DNA from: Basfia succiniciproducens
Lineage (GTDB): Bacteria; Pseudomonadota; Gammaproteobacteria; Enterobacterales; Pasteurellaceae
Length of the DNA: 64,000 nt
Reading direction: 5' to 3'
Assembly (NCBI RefSeq): GCF_011455875.1
Contig: NZ_CP015031.1
Location: forward strand, 2,189,195-2,253,194
Part shown: piece by piece, positions 57,707-64,000 of the stretch
Layout of the letters: each line of letters begins with the position of its first letter
Position numbering within the stretch: position 1 is the stretch's first letter
Position numbers and translations under genes: made by a program
The notes under the pieces: generated by a model
Seen by the model: the letters and a program-made list of their open reading frames with translations, nothing else
What the model was told of the DNA's origin: nothing
The model's database searches: none

Positions 57707-58558
57707 TTATACCGAGAACGGATATTTTATCGGTTCGTGGCATTGGTAACCAACGACGTTGAAATCATCCATGGTTACCCAGGTTTCTAAATCTTCAAGG
57801 GTTTTAATGTCCGGATTAATTTCCAGTTTTGGCGACGGGAACGGTTCGCGTTTTAACTGCACGTCGCGCATTAGTTCCAGCTGGTCTTCGTAAATATGCG
57901 CATTGACGATTTTGTGGTATGCCTGACCGGCTTTTTTACCGGTAATCTGCGCCATTAAAGCTAAGAACGTAAATACTTGAATTTGATTGAAATTCAAGCC
58001 TAAAGGTACGTCACAGGAGCGTTGATAACTGGTTAAATAAAGCGTATCGCCCAGCAAAGAAAACGTGTGATTGTACATACAAGGGCGCAGACAACCGAGA
58101 TCGAATTCGCCTGGGTTTAAAAAGGTCAGAATTTCGCCGCGATCATCAATGCCGCGACTTAAATTGTTGACAATTTTGCGTAATTGATCAACGGTTTCGC
58201 CGTTAGGCTTACGCCAGGCTCTGCCCTGTACGCCGTAAACGCGCCCCATGTCGTCGGTGCCTTTGCGATGAGGGTTATTCATCCATACCTGATTTTCATT
58301 AGCGTTGGCATCCCAGGTTTTTGCTCCTAATTTACGGAAATCCGCCGCATTATCGTAGCCGCGGATATAACCCAGAAACTCCGCAATCGCCGCTTTCCAA
58401 TAACTTTTACGCGTAGTAATAATCGGAAATCGGTTGTTTGCCACATCATAAGTCAAATCCGCATTGATAACGGTTAAGCAGCGTTTTCCGGTACGCTTGT
58501 TTTCAATCCAGCAGCCTTCATTTACGATACGTTGGCATAAATCTAAATATTGACGCAT
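57707..58558 (-). CDS. thyA: Thymidylate synthase
   Basis: ThyA methylates dUMP to dTMP. The 283-residue enzyme has the active Cys in [11 protein letters not shown] and the dUMP-binding [17 protein letters not shown]. The residue after the Cys is Met and not His, and the protein is about 20 residues longer than E. coli ThyA; this form is typical of Pasteurellaceae. It follows lgt by 18 bases. Confidence 0.94.
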   Translation of the reverse strand: MRQYLDLCQRIVNEGCWIENKRTGKRCLTVINADLTYDVANNRFPIITTRKSYWKAAIAEFLGYIRGYDNAADFRKLGAKTWDANANENQVWMNNPHRKGTDDMGRVYGVQGRAWRKPNGETVDQLRKIVNNLSRGIDDRGEILTFLNPGEFDLGCLRPCMYNHTFSLLGDTLYLTSYQRSCDVPLGLNFNQIQVFTFLALMAQITGKKAGQAYHKIVNAHIYEDQLELMRDVQLKREPFPSPKLEINPDIKTLEDLETWVTMDDFNVVGYQCHEPIKYPFSV

Positions 58559-58576
58559 ATATTTCCTTAAAATTCG

Positions 58577-59383
58577 TTAATTTTTAACCGCACTTTGACG
58601 ACGGTAGGCTAATACAATAAATAAAGCGCCCAACAGAATCATCGGCGTTGAAAGAATTTGTCCCATGGAAATCTGTTGTCCGAAATAAAGCCCCAGTTGA
58701 GCGTCCGGTTCGCGGAAAAACTCCACAATGAAACGGAATAAACCGTAGAATAACAGGAATAACCCCGCTACCGAACCTGCCGGGCGAGGCTTTCTGATAA
58801 ACCAGTTGAGAATACAAAACAGCACAATCCCTTCTAAAACAAATTCATAGAGTTGCGAAGGATGTCGCGGTAAATAACCGCCGCTTGGGAAAAGAACCGC
58901 CCAAGGTACATCGGTAACGCGTCCCCATAGCTCGTCATTAATAAAATTACCAATACGCCCCATACCTAAACCGAAGGGAATTAACGGCGCCACAAAGTCT
59001 GCGACCACCCAGAAATTGCGTTTTTGCAATTTTGCGGTGACAAGCATGGCAACGATCACGCCGATTAAACCGCCGTGGAATGACATACCGCCTTCCCATA
59101 CGCGGAATAAGTAACTTGGTTCCTGCACAAACAGATCCCATTGATAAAACAGCACATAGCCGATACGTCCGCCAAGGAAAACCCCGGCAAAGCCGTTAAA
59201 CAGCAAATTATCCACTTGTTCTACCGTCCAACCGCTATCAGGACGGTTAGCGCGCTTAATTGCCAACCAACGGGCAAAAATAAAGCCGATTAAATACATC
59301 AAACCGTACCAGCGTAGGCTGATCGGACCGAGAGAAAATATAATAGGATCAAATTGCGGGAAAGCTAAAAACTGATTTTCCAT
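58577..59383 (-). CDS. lgt: Prolipoprotein diacylglyceryl transferase
   Basis: Lgt transfers diacylglycerol to the lipobox Cys of prolipoproteins. The 268-residue protein has seven membrane segments, the HGGLIG motif with its His, and the Lgt signature [14 protein letters not shown]. It feeds the lipoproteins encoded here at 22.2, 30.4 and 52.0 kb. It is in the rppH-permease-lgt-thyA unit. Uptake signal at its 5' downstream side (58586). Confidence 0.96.
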   Translation of the reverse strand: MENQFLAFPQFDPIIFSLGPISLRWYGLMYLIGFIFARWLAIKRANRPDSGWTVEQVDNLLFNGFAGVFLGGRIGYVLFYQWDLFVQEPSYLFRVWEGGMSFHGGLIGVIVAMLVTAKLQKRNFWVVADFVAPLIPFGLGMGRIGNFINDELWGRVTDVPWAVLFPSGGYLPRHPSQLYEFVLEGIVLFCILNWFIRKPRPAGSVAGLFLLFYGLFRFIVEFFREPDAQLGLYFGQQISMGQILSTPMILLGALFIVLAYRRQSAVKN

Positions 59384-59400
59384 AAATTTCCTTAAATAAA

Positions 59401-60201
59401 TTATCCTATTAGCATTTTAATTGCCATTAAGATTAAAAAGATAGCGAAATAGCGCTTGAGGGAGGCAACAGGTAATTTATTTGCCATTTCCGCCCCGAAC
59501 TTAGAGGTAAAAAACGAAGTCAGCGTAATACCTAATACGGCGGGTAAATAAATATAACCCAATGACCAGTCAGGCATACCTTCAACCGACCAACCGCCAA
59601 TCATAAAGCTAAGCATGCCCGCCAAACCTAAAAATGCGCCGCAGAAGGATGAGGAACCGACGGATTTTCTCATTTCAATACCGCGGGAATTAAGGAAAGG
59701 TACAATAAAACTACCGCCGCCGATACCTGCGGCACTGGAGGCGATACCGATTAAAATGCCGCCTAGAATCGTTGATTGCGGTGTCAAGGGTTTAGCCGGG
59801 GTTTTTGATTTTTTGTTGCGGATAGACAGCACCATTTTGGCGGCTAAATAAACTACGAGGCAGGCAAACAGTTTGCTGGAAATGTCTTTTGGCAACTTGC
59901 CGATAAATAAACCGGAAATAAAAGTGGCGATAACCAAAGTCGGCGCTAAATATTTCACTGCTTCCCAAACCACATTGCCCAATTTATTGTGGCGATAAGC
60001 GGAGGCGAGACTGGTGATAATAATCGTAGCGAAAGATGTGCCTAATGCGGTTGCCATCAGTTTTTCATCGGGCACGCCGACCATCGGCAATAAATAAAGC
60101 AGGGTAGGCACAATAACCAAACCGCCGCCGATACCAAAAATACCGGCCAGAAAGCCGACAATTGAACCGACAATTAATGTAATAATAAAAAAAGTAAGCA
60201 T
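59401..60201 (-). CDS. TSUP (TauE/SafE) family membrane transporter
   Basis: The 266-residue protein has eight membrane segments and two repeats of the family motif ([17 protein letters not shown] and [16 protein letters not shown]). TSUP proteins move sulfite, sulfonates or other organosulfur anions; the substrate is unknown. The ATG at 60201 has AAGAG upstream; the longer frame to 60288 would lie within rppH. It is between rppH and lgt. Confidence 0.9.
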   Translation of the reverse strand: MLTFFIITLIVGSIVGFLAGIFGIGGGLVIVPTLLYLLPMVGVPDEKLMATALGTSFATIIITSLASAYRHNKLGNVVWEAVKYLAPTLVIATFISGLFIGKLPKDISSKLFACLVVYLAAKMVLSIRNKKSKTPAKPLTPQSTILGGILIGIASSAAGIGGGSFIVPFLNSRGIEMRKSVGSSSFCGAFLGLAGMLSFMIGGWSVEGMPDWSLGYIYLPAVLGITLTSFFTSKFGAEMANKLPVASLKRYFAIFLILMAIKMLIG

Positions 60202-60202
60202 A

Positions 60203-60796
60203 TTAAACTCTTGTTTTGCGTTTTTTGTCTTGATTTCTATAAGGCGAATAAGGCTTTTTAGCAGAATAATTCGCTTTTTTCTCGTCATTATTGTTTGTTG
60301 AGAGAGGATTTACGGTTTTATTCGCATCAAACAGAAAGCAGGCAAATTCTTTCATTGCTTTGCGATAAACGTCTCGTTTGAAGGAAACTACCTGACGAAC
60401 GGGATACCAAAAACTTACCCAACGCCAGCCGTCAAATTCGGGGGATTTGCTGCAATTCATATTGATATTTTTTTCATCACTCATCAATTGTACTAAAAAC
60501 CAGCGCTGTTTTTGACCTATACACATAGGTTTGCTGTCATAACGCAATAAGCGCTTCGGTAATTTATAACGCAGCCATTGTTTTGATGCATAGACGATAC
60601 GTACGTCTCGGCGTGTTAAACCTACTTCTTCATATAATTCACGGTACATCGCTTGCTCGGGCGTTTCGCCGTCGTTGATGCCGCCTTGCGGATATTGCCA
60701 TGAATTTTGCCCGTACCTTTTTGCCCATAGGACTTGTCCTTTGCGGTTGCAAATAACAATTCCAACATTAGGTCGGTAGCCATCGAAATCGATCAC
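60203..60796 (-). CDS. rppH: RNA pyrophosphohydrolase
   Basis: RppH removes pyrophosphate from mRNA 5' ends and starts RNase E decay. The 197-residue Nudix protein has the box [20 protein letters not shown] with EVGL after it, and the [12 protein letters not shown] motif. It starts at GTG (60796) with GGTGA upstream, matching the family N-terminus [16 protein letters not shown]. The C-terminus has a basic tail. It starts the five-gene unit running to tadA. Confidence 0.95.
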   Translation of the reverse strand: MIDFDGYRPNVGIVICNRKGQVLWAKRYGQNSWQYPQGGINDGETPEQAMYRELYEEVGLTRRDVRIVYASKQWLRYKLPKRLLRYDSKPMCIGQKQRWFLVQLMSDEKNINMNCSKSPEFDGWRWVSFWYPVRQVVSFKRDVYRKAMKEFACFLFDANKTVNPLSTNNNDEKKANYSAKKPYSPYRNQDKKRKTRV

Positions 60797-61426
60797 TATC
60801 GCTCACCTTAATTAAATATTGTCTATACCTTGATAACCTTAAATTGTTTCATACTATGAGGCTTTACTCAATACTATTAGTATAAATAGTCCTAAATATG
60901 GGAAAAGTGCGGTCATTTTTTTATTTATTTATTTATTTATTTATTTATTCTATTTATCTTATCCTTGGAAATTATTCACATTTCCGCAATTTGTGGATAG
61001 TGCTGTGCATAACCTTTGAGTAAGCCATGAATAGAAAATAATTTCCGTGAAGATCTTTAATAATTACAGGATGATAAAAAAGATCAAAACAGATCTTTTA
61101 AATTTTAAACGATCATCATATTGACAAATTTTAAAGCCAATTGAATCGGTTATTTATCCACAAAATGGAGGAAAAAGTGCGGTGAATTTTTAATAAGTTT
61201 TGAATATTTTTTATTCTTTGGTGAGTTATTCAAGGTTTCTGTGGATAAAATTGTGGTTGAACGGGGTAATAACTTTTAGTCGTGCCGGACAGGTAAGGGA
61301 AATACCGCGAATGAAATGAAAAAAGATAGATAAATCAAAATGATATATATCCAGTAAGGCGCCATTTAAGGAAAAGAAAAAAGCTGAAAATTACTGTTTA
61401 TTTTTTAACCGATAAAAGATTGCCGT
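60797..61426. other. Candidate replication origin (oriC-like region)
   Basis: This 630-base gap has no gene. It contains two perfect DnaA boxes (TTATCCACA at 61154-61162; TGTGGATAA at 61240-61248), three one-mismatch boxes (60972-60980, 60992-61000, 61004-61012), four GATC sites within 64 bases (61052-61114), two 13-mer-like blocks starting GATCTTT (61052 and 61092), one in reverse (61071-61085), and an AT-rich TTTA tract (60920-60947). This combination is the usual build of gamma-proteobacterial oriC. Two uptake signals (60905, 61175) also lie in it. The gene context (rppH, mtlR) is not the E. coli gidA-mioC one. Confidence 0.65.
60920..60947. repeat. TTTA tetranucleotide repeat, seven units
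   Basis: Seven exact TTTA units follow a T run and an uptake signal. It is not in a coding frame; it may be the AT-rich melting part of the origin or a length-variable tract. Confidence 0.9.
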
Positions 61427-61945
61427 TTAAAGAGGGCTTTCAACTTGCAGTTGGTCATAGAGATCCGTTACGGATAAAATAAGATAAGAACGGATTAATT
61501 TTTCGCGACGTAACACTTTTACCTGATAAAGCAAGGAATCTTTTGTGCCGTCGATTTTTGTATCAAGATTAAGGAAGGACTTATCCTGGCGGACATTCAG
61601 CCCCTGAATGAACGACATAATGATAGGATCAAAGAATTCATATTCTTTACCATCATTGTTTAACGCCTCTTTGAGCTGAATAAACGCATTGATATCCATA
61701 AAGGTTTCATGGGAAATAATGCCAAGTCCAAGCAGGACTTTTAATCGGATAGAAAGGTCGAATAACGGGCCGGAATTGATAAAAAGCGAGTCAACTACGG
61801 ATTTTACGGCAAAATCCGTTTTTCGAAAAACCCGGTTGATTAACTGGTCTACCGACTCGTCAAAAATCGCAACGCAAGCGGTAATAAATCCGCGAATGGA
61901 GGTAGTTTCGTTAAGTTTTTCGTAAATTGGATCTTCTGATGTCAC
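61427..61945 (-). CDS. mtlR: Mannitol operon repressor MtlR
   Basis: The 172-residue all-helical protein belongs to the MtlR/FumE family: SIRGFITACVAIFDESVDQLI and LFDLSIRLKVLLGLGIISHETFMDIN fit the E. coli repressor. MtlR has no classical DNA-binding domain. It is the last gene of mtlA-mtlD-mtlR, separated from mtlD by an uptake-signal hairpin. Confidence 0.92.
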   Translation of the reverse strand: MTSEDPIYEKLNETTSIRGFITACVAIFDESVDQLINRVFRKTDFAVKSVVDSLFINSGPLFDLSIRLKVLLGLGIISHETFMDINAFIQLKEALNNDGKEYEFFDPIIMSFIQGLNVRQDKSFLNLDTKIDGTKDSLLYQVKVLRREKLIRSYLILSVTDLYDQLQVESPL

Positions 61946-61966
61946 GACTGCAAAACCTTATTAGAA

Positions 61967-62006
61967 GAAAGTGCGGTTGAAATTTTCAAAATTTTAACCG
62001 CACTTT
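61967..62006 (-). terminator. Uptake-signal hairpin between mtlD and mtlR
   Basis: AAAGTGCGGTTGAAATTTT and AAAATTTTAACCGCACTTT make a long stem, nine bases after the mtlD stop and 21 bases before the mtlR ATG. It may reduce mtlR expression. Confidence 0.75.
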
Positions 62007-62014
62007 TACGGCAA

Positions 62015-63163
62015 TTAAAGCGTTTCGTAAGCCTTCGCAATACGAGCGATTACATTTTCATCCTGTAATTCCGTATATTTTTTGATGGTTTGCGTAACAC
62101 CTGCTTCAGCAAGGGATTTGGCCAGTTCCAATGCCTGCGGGTCGTTCTCATTACGATATGAAAGTGCGGTTGCAATTGCGCGAATTAAATTATCATTCGG
62201 TAAACCGTATTCAATAGTGCCGCGCAACGGTTTAATCAAACGATCGTTGTAACTTAATTTGCGTAACGGTTCACGACCGACACGATCCACATCGTCCACT
62301 AAGTACGGGTTGGCGAAACGTTTTAAGATTTTTTCGATGTAAGCGGCATGGGCTTGCGGATCAAATCCGTAGCGTTTAATCAATACCGCGCCGCTTTCTT
62401 GCATCACGGATTTTACAAAGGCTTTTACGCTTTCGTCTTCAATGCTTTCTTTAACGAATTTATAGCCTTTGAATTTACCATAATAAGAGGTGACCGCATG
62501 ACCGGTATTTAAGGTGAACAGTTTGCGTTCTACAAACGCCATTAGGTTATCCGTTAATTCCATGCCTTTAATATCGGGAATCGCGCCTTTGAATTGGGTT
62601 TGGTCTACAATCCACTCGCTGAATTCTTCCACTGTGACTAATAACGGATCTTCCGCATCGGGTTTTACCGGCGGCACAATTCGGTCAACCGCACTGTCAA
62701 CAAAACCGATAAGTTGTTCGACTTTATCTTTATAGTCGGGGTTTAAGTGAGTGAAAACCTGTTCTTTCAGAAAACTTGTACCGCGTACCATGTTTTCACA
62801 GGCAATAATGTTTAACGGTTTTGTGTTGCCGCCGGCAATACGTGCTTCTAAGGCTTTGGCAAAGGTGCTTGCAACAATTTTTAAAACGTTCGGGCCGACC
62901 GCAGTGGTCACCAAATCCACTTCATTAAATAACGTAATAATTGCCGTTTCGTCTTTTGAATTTACACCTGTGACCTGGGTGACCCGTTCGACTGTATTAA
63001 TACTGTCGCCAACGATTTTAACACCGTAGCTTCGGCGGCTTTTTAATAAATCGATAACGCTGTCGTTTACATCGGCGAAAATTACCTGCATACCGCTGTC
63101 TGCTAATAATTTACCAATAAAACCACGGCCGATATTACCCGCACCGAAATGTAATGCTTTCAT
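62015..63163 (-). CDS. mtlD: Mannitol-1-phosphate 5-dehydrogenase
   Basis: The 382-residue long-chain dehydrogenase oxidises mannitol 1-phosphate to fructose 6-phosphate with NAD. N-terminal [17 protein letters not shown] is the nucleotide loop; the catalytic Lys lies in [18 protein letters not shown]. Length is standard. Uptake signal near 62163. Its product is the substrate of PfkA at 32.0 kb. Confidence 0.97.
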   Translation of the reverse strand: MKALHFGAGNIGRGFIGKLLADSGMQVIFADVNDSVIDLLKSRRSYGVKIVGDSINTVERVTQVTGVNSKDETAIITLFNEVDLVTTAVGPNVLKIVASTFAKALEARIAGGNTKPLNIIACENMVRGTSFLKEQVFTHLNPDYKDKVEQLIGFVDSAVDRIVPPVKPDAEDPLLVTVEEFSEWIVDQTQFKGAIPDIKGMELTDNLMAFVERKLFTLNTGHAVTSYYGKFKGYKFVKESIEDESVKAFVKSVMQESGAVLIKRYGFDPQAHAAYIEKILKRFANPYLVDDVDRVGREPLRKLSYNDRLIKPLRGTIEYGLPNDNLIRAIATALSYRNENDPQALELAKSLAEAGVTQTIKKYTELQDENVIARIAKAYETL

Positions 63164-63177
63164 TTTATTGTCCTCTT

Positions 63178-63250
63178 GTCGGGTGGGCTTATTAACCCAT
63201 CATTTTAATCAAGAAAATATAAAGGTGGGCCAGCAAGCCCACCCTACAAC
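63178..63250. repeat. Inverted REP-like pair between mtlA and mtlD
   Basis: GTCGGGTGGGCTTATTAACC (63178-63197) and the reverse element GGTGGGCCAGCAAGCCCACC (63224-63243, then CTAC) share GGGTGGGCTT in opposite orientation. The second is itself a nine-base palindromic stem. This is the layout of a BIME. Confidence 0.7.
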
Positions 63251-63252
63251 CA

Positions 63253-64000
63253 TTATGCTTTAAGCAATTCTAATACTTTATTTACATCGTTAGTGGACGT
63301 GAGCAATTCAATCGCTTCGTCGCTATCTAACGCGTTTGTTATTGCCGATACGACCTGAATATGTTCATTATTGCGCGCCGCAATACCGATAACCAGTTTT
63401 GCCACTCCGTCTTCTTCGTCGGTGAAGCGTACGCCTTCAGGATATTGACAAACCACCACGCCGGTTTTGAGCACCGCATCTTTCGCTTCAATGGTTCCGT
63501 GCGGTACGGCAACGCCTTCGCCTAAATAAGTGGAAACTAATTTTTCGCGCTCAAACATGGCGTCTACATAACTCGGTTGAACAAATCCCGCTTTGACTAA
63601 TTGTTCGCCGGCAAAGCGGATAGCGGCAAATTTGTCATTGGCTTTTAAGCCTAAGAAAATTTGTTCCGGTTGTAAACTGAATGTCGTACCGTTGACTTCA
63701 ATTTCGCCCTCTTTAGCTTGCGCTACGGGTGCTTTTTCATCAAAATTCGCTTTCAAATCATTCACTAAACTATCGTAGAATTTATTATCCAGGAAGTTGG
63801 TTAATGAGAAATGCATTGCATTCGGTACTTGTTTTTTAGCACGTAAAGTCAAGTCTTGGTGAGTGATAACTAAGCGGGCGTCTTCCGGTAAGTCGTTGAT
63901 CGCACAGTTTGCCACTTCAATCGGCAAGCCCGCATCATTGATTTTTTTACGTAACATGCTTGCGCCCATTGCGCTTGACCCCATACCGGCATCACAGGAT
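63253..64000 (-). CDS. mtlA: Mannitol PTS enzyme II, IIB and IIA part (cut by window edge)
   Basis: Only the C-terminal 249 codons of the mannitol PTS permease are here. They begin in the IIB domain with the phosphocysteine loop SCDAGMGSSAMGASMLRKKI (Cys codon 63996-63994) and include the IIA domain with His in GVAVPHGTIEAKD. The membrane IIC part lies beyond base 64000. It phosphorylates mannitol during uptake to mannitol 1-phosphate, which mtlD uses. Confidence 0.95.
   Translation of the reverse strand, partial: SCDAGMGSSAMGASMLRKKINDAGLPIEVANCAINDLPEDARLVITHQDLTLRAKKQVPNAMHFSLTNFLDNKFYDSLVNDLKANFDEKAPVAQAKEGEIEVNGTTFSLQPEQIFLGLKANDKFAAIRFAGEQLVKAGFVQPSYVDAMFEREKLVSTYLGEGVAVPHGTIEAKDAVLKTGVVVCQYPEGVRFTDEEDGVAKLVIGIAARNNEHIQVVSAITNALDSDEAIELLTSTNDVNKVLELLKA

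Noticed and set aside
57543..57743. N-terminal extension of tadA
   Set aside because: It crosses the 28-base inverted repeat and overlaps thyA; TadA homologues begin near the ATG at 57542.
60904..61426. A small gene or RNA in the rppH-mtlR gap
   Set aside because: No frame with start and ribosome site, and no terminator-ended transcript; the DnaA boxes and GATC cluster explain the sequence better.

Overview
The window is chromosomal DNA of a Pasteurellaceae bacterium. Roughly fifty copies of the nine-base DNA uptake signal AAGTGCGGT (or its complement ACCGCACTT) are scattered through it, which is the Haemophilus-type ('Hin') signal. Several gene blocks keep the Haemophilus influenzae order: galU/csrA/alaS/uspA, pilABCD-ampD, era-rnc-lepB-lepA-grcA-ung, maeB/rsuA/bcr, rlmC-nagZ-lipoprotein-hinT, and rppH-permease-lgt-thyA-tadA. 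With the pyruvate formate-lyase block, the malic enzyme and the mannitol operon, it looks like a Basfia (Mannheimia) succiniciproducens-type rumen organism. The genus is inference; the family is well supported. I recognised no rRNA, tRNA, insertion sequence, prophage or CRISPR array.

Layout. 1-3125: right end of a restriction-modification locus (Eco57I-like methylase C-terminus plus a nuclease-helicase fusion). 3191-6988: acyltransferase, a transglutaminase-merT-merP operon and an unknown protein. 7054-16015: galU, manB, csrA, alaS, uspA, mazG, raiA and a Na+/amino-acid symporter under a tandem glycine riboswitch. 16425-22658: small acetyltransferase, yacG, coaE, the pilABCD competence pilus operon with a CRP-S site, ampD and a protein E-like lipoprotein. 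22733-33005: era, rnc, two adjacent signal peptidase I genes, lepA, grcA, ung, yaaA, lipoprotein, fieF and pfkA. 33115-38857: an accessory catabolic island for four-carbon sugar acids. 39043-41603: methyltransferase, scars of glnA and typA, and an eptA gene flanked by direct repeats. 41737-49319: sodA, maeB, rsuA, bcr, a zinc ribbon protein and an ABC exporter. 49406-52467: rlmC broken by an amber codon, nagZ, lipoprotein, hinT. 52790-56965: focA-pflB-pflA behind FNR/CRP-type sites. 57012-60796: tadA, thyA, lgt, TSUP permease, rppH. 60797-61426: a 630-base gap with DnaA boxes, clustered GATC sites and a TTTA repeat, a candidate replication origin. 61427-64000: mtlR, mtlD and the C-terminal part of mtlA.

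How the genes fit together. The anaerobic theme is strong: focA, pflB and pflA make and export formate, grcA is the spare glycyl-radical domain for PflB, and both loci have FNR-like palindromes upstream. The island from 33.1 to 38.9 kb encodes uptake (KdgT-like), phosphorylation (DUF1537 kinase) and oxidative decarboxylation (PdxA2) of a tetronate to dihydroxyacetone phosphate, plus triose- and pentose-phosphate isomerase homologues and a DeoR regulator; pfkA lies next to it. Natural transformation is represented by the pilus operon and by the uptake signals, which are often paired as inverted repeats and serve as terminators.

The most interesting observations are the candidate oriC, the paired glnA/typA scars beside repeat-flanked eptA, the uptake signals built into a riboswitch stem and into the pilA leader peptide, the tandem signal peptidases, the amber-interrupted rlmC, and the tetronate island with its two extra isomerases.
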